Source: Xanthobacteraceae bacterium 501b (GTDB lineage: Bacteria > Pseudomonadota > Alphaproteobacteria > Rhizobiales > Xanthobacteraceae). From it: a stretch of 64,000 bases of DNA. The stretch covers positions 930,001-994,000 of the forward strand of contig KB899087.1 of assembly GCA_000378025.1 (NCBI GenBank). The letters are read 5' to 3'. Positions within the stretch are counted from its first letter, which is position 1. Every line of letters begins with the position of its first letter. Both the position numbers and the translations under genes were made by a program. The notes below the pieces were generated by a model. That model searched no databases, was not told the DNA's origin, and saw nothing but the letters and a program-made list of their open reading frames with translations. Of the stretch, positions 42,908-52,263 are shown piece by piece.

Positions 42908-43861
42908 TTATACCGCCGCCTTTGCCGGGCGCGTGACCAGCCAGATGCCGAGCGCGATCGGCACGATGCCGAGAATGTCGAGCGGCGGCACAGCTTCACC
43001 CAACAGCAGCCAGCCGAAAAACAGGCCGAGCGGCGGCATGAGGAAGTGCAGGCTGGAGGCTGCCGTCGCCGAGGCGCGGGTGAGCAGGTAGAACCAAAGT
43101 CCATAGCCGCCTATGGAAACGCCGATCACCAGAAAGGCGAGGCCGCCGAAAAGATTGGCGGTGAGGCGGATGTCGCCCATGCTCTCGGTGGCGAGAGCCA
43201 CGGGAATGAGGGCAAGCCCGCCGGCCAGGCACTGCACGGCATTGCCGCTCCATATGCCGCCGCGCGGGGCGAAATACTTGAACGCCAGGGTCCCGGCGGC
43301 CAGCGCGGAGACGCCGCCGCCGATCAGCAGCGTGCCGGCTAGCGTCTCATGCGCGCCCGCAAGGCGCGAGCGCAGCACGATGACGACGCCGATCAGGCCA
43401 AGCGCGATGCCGGCCCATTTCGCCAGGCTCATTCTCTCGCCGAGCAACGGGCCTGCACCCAGCGCCACCAGCAGCGGCAGGCAGCTGGTGAGCACCGCCG
43501 TATAGGCGGAGGAGGTGAAGGTGAGCGCGGTCCAGTTCAGCCCGAGATAGACCGCATTGTTGAGGATGCCGATGCCAATCAGCGCGAGAATGTCACGTCG
43601 GCGCATCGGCGGCAGGTCCAGCCGGCGTGCGTCGCTGTCCCATAGCGGGGCGAGTGCCAGCATGACAGAGCCGGCCAGAAGCAGGCGCACTGAGAGCAGG
43701 ATCAGCGGCGGGCAGTCGGCCAGCGCCATCTTCGACGCGGCGAAGGCGGACGACCACAGCACGCAGAACAGCGCCACCAGAAGCGGCAGGGGCAAAAAAG
43801 TGTGGGGTGCGACGGCTACCGCCGCCGAAGCTGCCGGGCTCGCCTTTGATGCGGGTGGCAT
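42908..43861 (-). CDS. EamA/DMT-superfamily transporter
   Basis: The 317-residue protein has ten hydrophobic segments in two EamA repeats: LFCVLWSSAFAASKMALADCPP ... GERMSLAKWAGIALGLIGVVIVL in the first, LAFLVIGVSIGGYGLWFYLLTR ... FGWLLLGEAVPPLDILGIVPIALGI in the second. Such proteins export amino acids or other metabolites. GGAG stands eight bases before the ATG. Confidence 0.9.
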   Translation of the reverse strand: MPPASKASPAASAAVAVAPHTFLPLPLLVALFCVLWSSAFAASKMALADCPPLILLSVRLLLAGSVMLALAPLWDSDARRLDLPPMRRRDILALIGIGILNNAVYLGLNWTALTFTSSAYTAVLTSCLPLLVALGAGPLLGERMSLAKWAGIALGLIGVVIVLRSRLAGAHETLAGTLLIGGGVSALAAGTLAFKYFAPRGGIWSGNAVQCLAGGLALIPVALATESMGDIRLTANLFGGLAFLVIGVSIGGYGLWFYLLTRASATAASSLHFLMPPLGLFFGWLLLGEAVPPLDILGIVPIALGIWLVTRPAKAAV

Positions 43862-43974
43862 CGCCGATCTCCATTGTCGATGGCGCGCACCCTAGGAGGC
43901 GCTGCCACGATCGGAAAACGAGATGTTTTTATAGCCTCCATGAGGAAAGTCGATGCCACTCTGCGGGCACCGCC

Positions 43975-45153
43975 TCACGCCCGCCAGTCATAGATCCAGC
44001 GGTAGCGCTCCAGCACCGCGCTTTCCGACTGCGCGCGCATGACGAGATCGCGGGCGAGGCGGGCCGGGCCCTTGAGATGGTAGATGCGGTCCATGCCGCG
44101 CGCGGCGCGCTGCACGCGAGCGGTACGGGGCAGGCGGGCCGCCTCATAGCGGCGTAGCGCGGCGGGGATGTCGGGCGCGTCCGCCAGCTCGGCGGCGAGC
44201 ACCATCGCGTCCTCGATCGCCTGCGCCGCGCCCTGGGCGAGGAAGGGCGGCATGGCGTGGGCGGCGTCGCCCAGCAGCGTCACCGCGCCTTCGCCCCAGC
44301 GCGTGAGCGGGTCGAGATCAAACAGCGCCCAGCGCAGCCAGCGCTCCGGCGCGTCGAGCAGCAGGCGGGCATCGGCGCACCAGCCGCGATAATGCGCCAG
44401 AAGCTCGTCGCGGCCGCCGGCCTCGCTCCAGCCATGCACCTCGCGCGCATCCGGGGTGACGGCGACGAGATTGATCGCCCGGCCGGCTTTCACGGGGTAG
44501 GTGACGAGATGAGCGCCGGGGCCGAGCCAGAGCCGCGTCACCTTGTCGGTAAGCCGAGTGGGCAGGGCCTCGACCGGCACGGTGGCGCGCCAGGCAGCGC
44601 GATGGCGGAAGGAGGGCTTCGCCTGCGGCTGCAGCGCGCCGCGCACCACCGAGCGCAGCCCGTCGGCACCGATGAGCGCATCGGCCGTCAGCGTCGCCTC
44701 GCCATCCGCGTTGCGCAGCTTCAGGGCGACGCCGGCAGCGTCCTGGGCGAAGCTCTCCAGCGTGTGGCCGAGCCTGAGGGTAATCGCCGGCACCTCGCGC
44801 ACCGCGTCAAGCAACGCGGCTTGCAGGTCGGCGCGATGGATGACGAGGAAGGGGCCCCCGAAGCGCGCTTCGGCCTGCGCGCCCATCGGCCCGCCGCTGA
44901 GCCTTGTGCCGCGTTGGCCGTCGATAACGGCGAAGTCGGTGGGGAATACCGCCTGTTCGGCCACACGCTCATAAACGCCGAGGGCCTTCAGGCAGCGCGT
45001 GGCATTGGCGGCGAGCTGGACGCCGGCGCCGGCCTCTTCCAGCACCGTCGCCCGCTCATGGAGCGTGACGGCACAACCGATCCTGGCCAGCGCAAGGGCG
45101 GCGGTGAGGCCGCCAATGCCGGCGCCGGCGATGGCGATGGAGCGGGCGGGCAA
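43975..45153 (-). CDS. FAD-dependent monooxygenase (salicylate hydroxylase-like)
   Basis: The N-terminal Rossmann motif SIAIAGAGIGGLTAALALARIG, the middle DG motif ALIGADGLRSVVR and the GD motif VTLLGDAAHAMPPFLAQGAAQAIEDA identify a group A flavoprotein hydroxylase of about 392 residues. I place the start at TTG 45153, a few residues before the Rossmann strand and nine bases after the stop of the Zn-finger gene; no ATG is available without overlapping that gene. Aromatic substrate unknown. Confidence 0.85.
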   Translation of the reverse strand: MPARSIAIAGAGIGGLTAALALARIGCAVTLHERATVLEEAGAGVQLAANATRCLKALGVYERVAEQAVFPTDFAVIDGQRGTRLSGGPMGAQAEARFGGPFLVIHRADLQAALLDAVREVPAITLRLGHTLESFAQDAAGVALKLRNADGEATLTADALIGADGLRSVVRGALQPQAKPSFRHRAAWRATVPVEALPTRLTDKVTRLWLGPGAHLVTYPVKAGRAINLVAVTPDAREVHGWSEAGGRDELLAHYRGWCADARLLLDAPERWLRWALFDLDPLTRWGEGAVTLLGDAAHAMPPFLAQGAAQAIEDAMVLAAELADAPDIPAALRRYEAARLPRTARVQRAARGMDRIYHLKGPARLARDLVMRAQSESAVLERYRWIYDWRA

Positions 45154-45161
45154 GGCCGCGC

Positions 45162-45410
45162 TCAGGCGGCGGCCGGAATCTCGAACAGCGCGCCCGGCGG
45201 GGTCGATTCGGTGCCGTGCAGATGGGAATCGAAGGTGTAGAGGGTCGAGCAATAGGGGCAGATGATTTCGTCATCCGAACCCATGTCGAGGAAGACATGC
45301 GGGTGGTCATAGGGCGGCAGCGCGCCCACGCACATGAATTCGCGTGCCCCGATGGCGATCTTCGCCACGCCGGCCGAATTGTGGAAGTGGGGAACGACGT
45401 GGCCCGCCAT
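45162..45410 (-). CDS. Small zinc-finger protein (CHCC type)
   Basis: This 82-residue protein, MAGHVVPHFHNSAGVAKIAIG ... HVFLDMGSDDEIICPYCSTLY, has the CPYC pair plus upstream Cys and His residues of the NDUFS6-like CHCC zinc finger conserved in alphaproteobacteria. Related proteins take part in respiratory complex I or iron-sulfur assembly. It is probably co-transcribed with the flavoprotein downstream. The start is the ATG at 45410, where homology begins; longer frames are not supported. Confidence 0.8.
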   Translation of the reverse strand: MAGHVVPHFHNSAGVAKIAIGAREFMCVGALPPYDHPHVFLDMGSDDEIICPYCSTLYTFDSHLHGTESTPPGALFEIPAAA

Positions 45411-45586
45411 GATGTTCGCCTGTCCGCGCTCGTGTTGAAATCGGCGCGACCATAGCCGCTGGCGCGCCGCGGTCCAAGGGGCCGAATGCGGGGCCGGATG
45501 CCGCGCCTGTGCATCGTGGCCCATCGCTTCGCCATAATGAACGGGCAAAAAGCGGCAATCGCGCTGCGTGATCCCATATCAACGCC

Positions 45587-46576
45587 ATGTACCGCTTCTT
45601 CGCCGCCTTCGGATTCCTGCTCGCCTTTGCCGGTGCCGCCCATTGGGTGGTGCCGGCGTCGCGGCACGCCTTCGCGCTGGTGAGCGCGCAGGACGACGCC
45701 TCGCGGTTGGCCGAGCTCCAGCTCGCCGGGGTGCTGACCCCCGAGCGCACCGCCGTGGAGATCGACGCCGCGCTGGCGGAAGATGACGGCGAACTGGCGG
45801 CGAGCTTCATTGAGCTGGCGGACGCGCGGGGCGTCGCTGTCACCGCCGAGCGCCGGGCTCGCGTCGCGCTGGCCAATGCGCCCGGTGCGAGCCTCGCGCG
45901 CGGGGCAGGCAGCTTCGGCCATGGTTTCCTGACCGGGCAGGGCGAAGACCTCGCTGGCCTAGCCGGGGCCACGATGGGCGATCTCACCGTGTGGGGCGAT
46001 GTGCGCGACCTCGGCCGCGAGGCGGCTAACTGGGCGCGTGGCGAGCCGGTGGACCAGTTCATGGTCAACCTCGCCGGCATCGGCATCGTGGCGACCGGCG
46101 CCACCTATGCGGCTTTCGGCGCGCCTCTGACCTTCCGGGCCGGCATTTCCGTGCTGAAGGGCGCGCGCCGCGCCGGCGTGGTCGGCGGGCGTTTCGCCGG
46201 CAACATCACGGCGGCGCTGCGCGGCGGCGCAAAGGCGCAGCTCGCCGCGCTGGTCGGCGATCTCGGCACGGCGGGCTCCAAGGCGGGCACGCGCGCCACC
46301 TTTGCCGGGCTGCGCCATGTCGACGATGCGGCCGGCGCGGCACGGCTGAGCGTGCTGGCGCAGGCCAAGGGCGGCAAGACGCTGGCGATCTTCAAGACGC
46401 TGGGACGGGGCGCGCTGTTCCTCACCGAGGCACTGGCCAAGCTCGCCTTCTGGGTCATGGCGGGCGTGCTGAACCTGTTCGGGCTGATTGCCTCGTTCAA
46501 TTCCATGATGGTGGCGATGCTTCGCCCGATGTGGAAAAAGAAAAAGCCCCGTCGGCGGCTGTTCCTGCCGGCGTGA
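45587..46576 (+). CDS. Conserved hypothetical membrane protein
   Basis: The product (329 residues) has a signal-anchor (MYRFFAAFGFLLAFAGAAHWVV), an acidic soluble region (to about 110), then Gly/Ala-rich amphipathic and hydrophobic segments (VNLAGIGIVATGATYAAFG; LAFWVMAGVLNLFGLIASF) and a very basic end (MWKKKKPRRR). Similar proteins occur across Hyphomicrobiales without assigned function. Divergent from the Zn-finger gene; 16 bases before the next gene. Confidence 0.7.
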   Translation: MYRFFAAFGFLLAFAGAAHWVVPASRHAFALVSAQDDASRLAELQLAGVLTPERTAVEIDAALAEDDGELAASFIELADARGVAVTAERRARVALANAPGASLARGAGSFGHGFLTGQGEDLAGLAGATMGDLTVWGDVRDLGREAANWARGEPVDQFMVNLAGIGIVATGATYAAFGAPLTFRAGISVLKGARRAGVVGGRFAGNITAALRGGAKAQLAALVGDLGTAGSKAGTRATFAGLRHVDDAAGAARLSVLAQAKGGKTLAIFKTLGRGALFLTEALAKLAFWVMAGVLNLFGLIASFNSMMVAMLRPMWKKKKPRRRLFLPA

Positions 46577-46592
46577 GGCCTTTGAGGAGGCG

Positions 46593-46964
46593 ATGATGCG
46601 CCGTGCCCTGCTGACATTGTTTTCATTCGCCGTGCTGGCGCTCGTTTCCCTGCCGGCCGGCGCGGCGGAAAACCGCTGCGGCTGGTATGTGAACCCGACA
46701 CCGGGCAACTGGTATCTCTCCGACCGCGACGGCGACTGGTGGATGCGCTCGCAGGGCGGCATGGAGGCCGAGGGCTTCGACAACGCCCCCGATTTTGACG
46801 CCAAGCAATATGTGAAGCTGCAGCCGAACGGCTATGGCTATGGTTGCGCCTGCCTGAGCGTCGACACCGACAAGGCGGAAATGAACATCACTCGCATCTA
46901 TTCCGGCACCATCCTGCCGTTGTCGCGTTGCCGCAACGACAAGACGTTGAAGAAGCCGGGCTGA
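46593..46964 (+). CDS. Secreted DUF4087 protein
   Basis: The 123-residue protein has a Sec signal (LLTLFSFAVLALVSLPAGAAE) and the DUF4087 pattern CGWYVNPTPGNWYLSDRDGDWWM ... GYGYGCACLSVD ... LSRCRNDK. Four Cys suggest disulfides in the periplasm. Function unknown. GAGGAGG precedes tandem ATG codons (46593, 46596). Confidence 0.82.
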   Translation: MMRRALLTLFSFAVLALVSLPAGAAENRCGWYVNPTPGNWYLSDRDGDWWMRSQGGMEAEGFDNAPDFDAKQYVKLQPNGYGYGCACLSVDTDKAEMNITRIYSGTILPLSRCRNDKTLKKPG

Positions 46965-47033
46965 ACCGCCGGGCGCGGGTTGGCAGCGAGGCCTCGCCTG
47001 ATTAGCGTGCCGCTTCCCGCAACGGAGCGCCTT

Positions 47034-47786
47034 ATGCCCACCTTCAGCCATGACGGAATCGAGCTTGCCTATCTCGACGAGGGGGACGGGGAGCCGATCG
47101 TGCTCGTGCACGGCTTTGGCTCGACCAAGGAGATCAACTGGGTCGGGCCGGGCTGGGTCTCGACGCTGACCGGTGCCGGCCGCCGGGTGATCGCGCTCGA
47201 CAATCGCGGCCACGGCGCCTCGGCCAAGCTTTACCAGCCCGAACTCTACGATCCCTGGCTGATGGCCCGCGACGTGATTGGGCTGATCGACCATCTCGGC
47301 CTCAGCCGCGTCGATCTCATGGGTTATTCGATGGGCGGGCGGATCAGCGCCTGTGCGGCGCTCACCGCGCCGGATCGGGTGCGCTCGCTCGTGCTGGGCG
47401 GCATCGGCATTCACCTCATCGCCGGCGCCGGCCTGCCGATCACCATCGCCGACGCCCTGCGCGCCCCCAGCCTTGATGATGTGACCGACCCGATGGGGCG
47501 GATGTTCCGCGCCTTTGCCGACCAGACCAAAAGCGACCGCGAGGCGCTGGCCGCCTGCATCGTCGGTTCACGCCGCACGCTGAGCCGCGAGGAGGTGGCG
47601 CGGATCAGCGTGCCGACGCTGATCGCGGTGGGCACCCGCGACGAGGTGGCCGGCGCACCCGGGCCGCTCGCCGCGCTGATCCCGGATGCGCGGGCGATCG
47701 ACATTCCCGACCGCGACCATATGCGCGCCGTAGGCGACAAACTGTTCAAGGAGGCGGTGCTGGCCTTCCTTGCGGAGCCGCGCTGA
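47034..47786 (+). CDS. Alpha/beta-hydrolase
   Basis: The protein (250 residues) has the oxyanion motif IVLVHGFGSTKEINW, the nucleophile elbow VDLMGYSMGGRISA, a late Asp region (IAVGTRDEVAGAPG) and the final His in IPDRDHMRAVG, so the triad is complete. Esterase or thioesterase activity is likely; substrate unknown. I use the ATG at 47034 rather than the upstream TTG. Confidence 0.88.
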   Translation: MPTFSHDGIELAYLDEGDGEPIVLVHGFGSTKEINWVGPGWVSTLTGAGRRVIALDNRGHGASAKLYQPELYDPWLMARDVIGLIDHLGLSRVDLMGYSMGGRISACAALTAPDRVRSLVLGGIGIHLIAGAGLPITIADALRAPSLDDVTDPMGRMFRAFADQTKSDREALAACIVGSRRTLSREEVARISVPTLIAVGTRDEVAGAPGPLAALIPDARAIDIPDRDHMRAVGDKLFKEAVLAFLAEPR

Positions 47787-47816
47787 GGGGAGGGGGTGGC
47801 TGCGAGATGCCGGCGC

Positions 47817-47845
47817 CCCTTCTTGCCATTTTGATTCAAGAAGGG
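47817..47845. terminator. Perfect hairpin after the hydrolase gene
   Basis: CCCTTCTTG (47817-47825) and CAAGAAGGG (47837-47845) form a 9-bp stem around an 11-base loop, 30 bases after the hydrolase stop. There is no T run, so it may be a processing or regulatory hairpin in the 279-base spacer before cysE. I see no gene in that spacer. Confidence 0.45.
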
Positions 47846-48065
47846 CGGAAAGCCGAGTCAACGGAATCGCTTGGCGGGCGTTGTTGGCAAAGAGAATCGG
47901 GGTCGGCTCAGGTTCCGATTCACCCGCGATCGCCCGAAGGCGGGGAGGCCCGATCATGCATTCGTGCAATGGCGGCGGCGTAGGCCGGCGTGGGCGCCTG
48001 TGTTAGGCTGGGGCCAACTCGGGACATCTGGTCGGCGCCCAAGGGCGGACGGCGAGGGCAGAAAA

Positions 48066-48926
48066 ATGGCTGTGAATTCTCTTCAGCGCGCCGAGGTGCC
48101 GCGCGCGCTCGACAAGGTCGATCCGGTCTGGGCGCGCATTCGCGCCGAGGCGGAGACGATTACCCAGCGCGAGCCGGCGCTCGCCAGCTTCGTTTATTCC
48201 ACGGTGCTCTACCACACCACGCTGGAGCGGGCGGTAGCGCACCGCATCGCCCAGAGGCTCGACCATGGCGATGTGCCGGCGGACATCATCCGCCAGGCCT
48301 TCGAGGAGGCGGTGGCGGACGATCCCGGGCTCGGGGTCGCCATTCGCGCCGACATCGTCGCGGTTCTCGATCGCGACCCGGCGACCGACCGGGCGATCCA
48401 GCCGCTGCTCTATTTCAAGGGCTTCCACGCCATCCAGACCCACCGTCTGGCGCATTGGCTGTGGAAGAACGGCCGCACCGATTTCGCGCTCTATTTGCAG
48501 AGCCGCTCCTCAGCGGTGAACCAGGTCGACATCAACCCGGCGGCACCGTTCGGGCGCGGCATCTTCTTCGACCATGCCACCGGCATCGTCGTGGGCGAGA
48601 CGGCTGTCATCGAGGACAATGTCTCGGTGCTGCAGGGCGTCACGCTGGGCGGTACCGGCAAGGAGCATGGCGACCGCCACCCGAAGATCCGCCACGGCGT
48701 GCTGCTCGGCGCCGGCGCCAAGGTGCTCGGCAATATCGAGGTCGGCCATTGCGCCCGCGTCGCCGCCGGCTCGGTGGTGCTGAAGCCCGTGCCCGCCCGC
48801 ACCACCGTGGCCGGGGTGCCGGCCAAGGTGGTGGGCGAGGCCGGCTGTGCCGAGCCCTCGCGCAGCATGGACCAGATGTTCGACCAGTTCTCGGACATGC
48901 CCTCCTTCCTCGGCGAGGCGATTTGA
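48066..48926 (+). CDS. cysE: Serine O-acetyltransferase
   Basis: This enzyme (286 residues) starts cysteine synthesis by acetylating serine. The N-terminal helical domain (PVWARIRAEAETITQREPALASFVYSTVLYH) is followed by left-handed beta-helix repeats and the catalytic loop INPAAPFGRGIFFDHATGIVVGETAVIEDN and LGGTGKEHGDRHPKI. The C-terminal tail (MPSFLGEAI) ends in Ile, as required for binding cysteine synthase. ATG at 48066 is chosen; the longer frame upstream is non-coding. Confidence 0.96.
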   Translation: MAVNSLQRAEVPRALDKVDPVWARIRAEAETITQREPALASFVYSTVLYHTTLERAVAHRIAQRLDHGDVPADIIRQAFEEAVADDPGLGVAIRADIVAVLDRDPATDRAIQPLLYFKGFHAIQTHRLAHWLWKNGRTDFALYLQSRSSAVNQVDINPAAPFGRGIFFDHATGIVVGETAVIEDNVSVLQGVTLGGTGKEHGDRHPKIRHGVLLGAGAKVLGNIEVGHCARVAAGSVVLKPVPARTTVAGVPAKVVGEAGCAEPSRSMDQMFDQFSDMPSFLGEAI

Positions 48927-49025
48927 GCCCGATTGTGTGAACAGCCGATTGTGCCGGCGCCGGTTGCGCCGGCCGGCGCGTCGTGGCAAGCCTGCCGCCC
49001 GATCAACCCCCTTGGGAGCACGGAC

Positions 49026-49238
49026 TTGGAAAAGAAGGACCTGGAGCGCGTCCAGACCTATATGCGACGCCTGTTCACCAACACCCAGCTGCGCGTCGTC
49101 GCGCGGCCGAAGAAGAAGGATTCGGCCGAGGTCTATCTCGGCGACGAGTTCATCGGTGTCCTGTTCGAGGACAAGGAAGACGGCGAGCTTTCCTATAATT
49201 TCCAGATGGCCATCCTCGACACCGATCTTGAGGACTGA
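49026..49238 (+). CDS. DUF3126 family protein
   Basis: A 70-residue protein, MEKKDLERVQTYMRRLFTN ... LGDEFIGVLFEDKEDGELSYN, matching a small alphaproteobacterial family often next to cysE. The start is TTG at 49026 with GGGAG seven bases upstream; no ATG is available. Role unknown, cytoplasmic. Confidence 0.85.
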   Translation: MEKKDLERVQTYMRRLFTNTQLRVVARPKKKDSAEVYLGDEFIGVLFEDKEDGELSYNFQMAILDTDLED

Positions 49239-49243
49239 GGGCG

Positions 49244-49774
49244 ATGCCCGTCTACGCACTCGACGGGGTGGCGCCGGACCTGCCGGCGCTCGGCCGATTC
49301 TGGATCGCCCCCACCGCCGAGGTGATCGGCAATGTGCTGGTCGGCGACGAGGCGAGCGTGTGGTTCGGCTCGGTGATCCGCGGCGACAATGAGCGGATCA
49401 CGCTCGGTGCCCGGGTGAACATCCAGGAATTGTGCGTGCTGCACACCGATCCCGGCTTCCCCATGACCATCGGCGACGACTGCACCATTGGCCACAAGGC
49501 GATGCTGCATGGCTGCACCATCGGCGCCAACAGCCTGATCGGCATGGGCGCCACCCTGCTGAACGGCGCCAAGATCGGCCGCAACTGCCTGGTCGGCGCT
49601 GGGGCGCTGATCACCGAGGGCAAGGAATATCCCGACAACTGCCTCATCGTCGGCGCGCCGGGCAAGGTGATCCGCACTCTCGACGAGGCGATGGAAAAGC
49701 GCATCCACGGCACGGCCGCGCACTATGTGCGCAACTGGCGGCGCTTCGCCGAGGGGCTGCGCCGGATCGACTGA
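49244..49774 (+). CDS. Gamma carbonic anhydrase family protein
   Basis: The protein (176 residues) is a left-handed beta-helix with the zinc-ligand pattern of gamma-CA homologues: SVIRGDNERITLG, NIQELCVLHTDPGFP, IGHKAMLHGC. The His set is present. It may hydrate CO2 or be a PaaY-like thioesterase partner. Five bases separate it from DUF3126, so they form an operon. Confidence 0.9.
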   Translation: MPVYALDGVAPDLPALGRFWIAPTAEVIGNVLVGDEASVWFGSVIRGDNERITLGARVNIQELCVLHTDPGFPMTIGDDCTIGHKAMLHGCTIGANSLIGMGATLLNGAKIGRNCLVGAGALITEGKEYPDNCLIVGAPGKVIRTLDEAMEKRIHGTAAHYVRNWRRFAEGLRRID

Positions 49775-49860
49775 GGGGCGGGGCGCCCCCTGCTTCGGCC
49801 ATAGTCTCAGGCCAATCTTCGCGCAGGGGGCGTCCCTGACTTGGATTCGCGGGGACCCGG

Positions 49861-50427
49861 ATGGACACGATCACGACAGAGCGGCTGATCCTGCGGAATT
49901 CCCGCCCCGAGGATGCGCCCGACCTGCTGGCCTATCTGCGGGAGCCGGGCGCCAGCTGCTATCTCTCGCTCAGGCTGGACGATCTCGCGGCGGCGGAGGC
50001 CGAGGCGACGACGCGCGCGAACAGCGACGAGCATATCGCCGTCTGCCTCGCCACGACCGGCCGGGTGATCGGCGATGTGTTCGCCATGCCGGAGCCTCCC
50101 GACACCTATTCCGTCGGCTAGAACTTCAACGGCGATTACAGCGGTGCGGGCTTTGCTACCGAGGCGGCGCAGGCGCTGTTCGACCATTTGTTCACGGTGA
50201 AGCAGGCCCGTCGCCTCTATGCCTATGTCGAGGAAGACAACGCCGCCTCGCGGCGCCTGTGCGAAAGGCTGGGGATGCGCCCGGAGGGGCTGTTCAAGGA
50301 GTTCATCTCCTTCCGCCAGGATGACAAGGGCACGCCGGTTTTCGAGAACACCCTGCAATACGCCCTCCTGCGAAAGGAATGGGAGGCGCGGATGCCGCGT
50401 CGTTCCGGGGCCGAAGGCGAACCCTAG
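49861..50427 (+). pseudogene. GNAT acetyltransferase interrupted by one amber codon
   Basis: The first half reads TERLILRNSRPEDAPDLLAY ... GRVIGDVFAMPEPPDTYSVG, then TAG at 50119-50121, then NFNGDYSGAGFATEAAQALF and VEEDNAASRRLCERLGMRPEG in the same frame to 50427. In the RimJ/RimL group this position normally holds Trp (SVGW-F), so TGG to TAG is the likely change. Apart from this the gene is intact at about 188 codons. It could be a recent pseudogene, a sequencing error or, less likely, a read-through gene. Confidence 0.85.
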
Positions 50428-51080
50428 TTCCGCCCGACCGACAGTGGCGCCAGCACGTCGCCGAGCGAAACCCAGCTGTCGGTGTCGTGCTGCGCCTGGC
50501 GTTTGACGAAGCGGTAGCCGGTCTCGTGCCAGAGCAGAATGGCGGCTTCCTGGTTGTCGAGCACGAGGTCGCCCCGGTCGGTGACGACGGTAAGCACGGC
50601 GTGGCCGTCGCCCTTGTGGTCGCGCACCACGGTGACGAGCAGCGTGTCCCCCGGCCAGCCGAGGCCGACCAGCGTGCGGCGCTTGAGCAGCACATAATCC
50701 TCGCAATCGCCGAAGCCGTCGTCGGGATAGGTCCAGCGTTCGATCTCGCCATAATGTTCGAGGTCGGTCATCGGCTGGATGCGCCCGTTGATCGCGTCAT
50801 TGATCTCGCGCAGCTGGGCGAAATTGGCCTCGGTCAGCACCACCTTGCCGCCGCTCCCCTTGCGGGGGCCGCAATCGGCGGAGTGTTCGGCGCAGAACTG
50901 GAAATAACCCATCGGCACGGCAGTCTGCGCGCCGGCCGCCATGTTGGCGGCGAAGCTGGAGAGCATCGCCACCGTCTTTTCCGCCTCGGCGGGCGTGGCG
51001 TGCGTTAGCACCGCCGCAACGGTTGCCGCAAGAACCGCCTGACCCGCCGCGAGAAGGGCCCGTTCGAGCCTCTTTTTCAT
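50424..51080 (-). CDS. Transglutaminase-like cysteine peptidase (BTLCP)
   Basis: The 218-residue protein has an N-terminal signal (LERALLAAGQAVLAATVAAVL ... AEAE). The catalytic residues are visible: Cys in DDGFGDCEDYVLLKR, His in GDGHAVLTVVTDRGDLVLDNQ, with the following Asp. Members of this family include LapG-type periplasmic proteases; many alphaproteobacterial members have no known substrate. No lapD or adhesin gene is adjacent. The start at 51080 has GAGG seven bases upstream. Overlaps the end of the GNAT pseudogene by four bases. Confidence 0.87.
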   Translation of the reverse strand: MKKRLERALLAAGQAVLAATVAAVLTHATPAEAEKTVAMLSSFAANMAAGAQTAVPMGYFQFCAEHSADCGPRKGSGGKVVLTEANFAQLREINDAINGRIQPMTDLEHYGEIERWTYPDDGFGDCEDYVLLKRRTLVGLGWPGDTLLVTVVRDHKGDGHAVLTVVTDRGDLVLDNQEAAILLWHETGYRFVKRQAQHDTDSWVSLGDVLAPLSVGRN

Positions 51081-51311
51081 CGCGTACCTCATCCCTGTCA
51101 CTGGATGAGAGCTTAGCGCAGAGGGTTTTATACCCGTCTAAGCGATGCCGGAGATTCGCAACAACGCTGGAGAGGGAATATTAATAGGTTTTCTAGTGGC
51201 GTTAACCACAGCAATAGGCAAACTGTTCATCACGCCGCTTAAGCCCATAGCAAGGCCTCGGTCGCGAGCGGAGGTGTCGCGCTCACGGCAAGATGCCTTG
51301 CCGCCGGGCCT

Positions 51312-52106
51312 GTGCCGGCCTATGTGATCGGCGTGCTCGAACCGCCCCGCCTTGCCGCCCACAGACGCGAACCCATTCTCAACGTGCCGCCGGTGATCAC
51401 CGTGCTGGCGGCGGTGATGCTGCTCATCCAGCTCATCCGCGACTGGGTGGACCTGGAGACCGGGGTCGAGATCTTGGCGCTGTTCGCCTTCATTCCCGCG
51501 CGTTTCGATCCCTCCGTGCTGGCCGAGGGCGTGTTGCCCGGCGGCATGGCGGCGGATGTGTGGACCTTCGTCACCTATGCGTTCCTGCATGGCGGCTGGG
51601 CTCATGTCGGCCTGAACCTGTTGTGGATGCTCGCCTTCGGCACGCCGGTGGCGCGCCGCTTCGGGGTGCTGCGCTTCCTGCTGTTCTTCGCTTTCACGGC
51701 GGCGGCGGGGGCGGGGCTGCATCTCGTGACCCATGAGGGCGAACTGGTGCCGATGATCGGCGCCTCGGCCGCGGTGTCGGGCTGTATGGCAGGCGCGCTG
51801 CGCTTCATGTTCGCGCAGGAAAGCCGGGGCGTCTGGCGGCCGGGCCTGATGGAGAGCGCGGTGCACGTGCCCGCGCCGCCGCTGATGGAGGTGCTGCGCG
51901 ACCGGCGGGTGATCGGCTTCGTCGCGGTGTGGTTCGTCATCAACCTCGCCTTCGGCCTTGGCGAGCCGGCCGGAATCGTCGATGGCAGCATCGCCTGGCA
52001 GGCGCATATGGGCGGCTTCCTGGCCGGCCTGCTGGCCTTTCCGCTGTTCGACCCGATCCGGCGCCGGCCGGGCGGCGATAGCTTTTCCCGCGCCACCCGC
52101 CACTGA
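51312..52106 (+). CDS. Rhomboid-family intramembrane serine protease
   Basis: The 264-residue protein has six hydrophobic segments. Rhomboid signatures are FLHGGWAHVGLNLLWMLAFG, GASAAVSGCMAGALRF with Ser152 as nucleophile, and IAWQAHMGGFLAGLL with His232. The usual GASG is GASA here, a tolerated variation. The start is GTG at 51312 (GTG 51324 possible); no clear ribosome binding site is seen. The 230 bases upstream hold no gene that I can support. Confidence 0.88.
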   Translation: MPAYVIGVLEPPRLAAHRREPILNVPPVITVLAAVMLLIQLIRDWVDLETGVEILALFAFIPARFDPSVLAEGVLPGGMAADVWTFVTYAFLHGGWAHVGLNLLWMLAFGTPVARRFGVLRFLLFFAFTAAAGAGLHLVTHEGELVPMIGASAAVSGCMAGALRFMFAQESRGVWRPGLMESAVHVPAPPLMEVLRDRRVIGFVAVWFVINLAFGLGEPAGIVDGSIAWQAHMGGFLAGLLAFPLFDPIRRRPGGDSFSRATRH

Positions 52107-52263
52107 AGCGCCCGAACTGATTGGCGCGGCGCCCCTTGCCTGCCGCAGGGTTAAAGCGGATCATTCCCATTATGGCTCGCCCGCGAAGCGGGAAGAAGCC
52201 GAATGACCGGGTGGTGGACCGCGCCGCGTTCCGTCCGCCCGGACAGCCGGGAAGGAGGCTTGC

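Noticed and set aside
41497..43104. Open frame extending putA upstream to 43104
   Set aside because: PutA homology and its ribbon-helix-helix domain begin at 41496; the extension runs antisense through the luciferase-like gene and past the divergent promoter.
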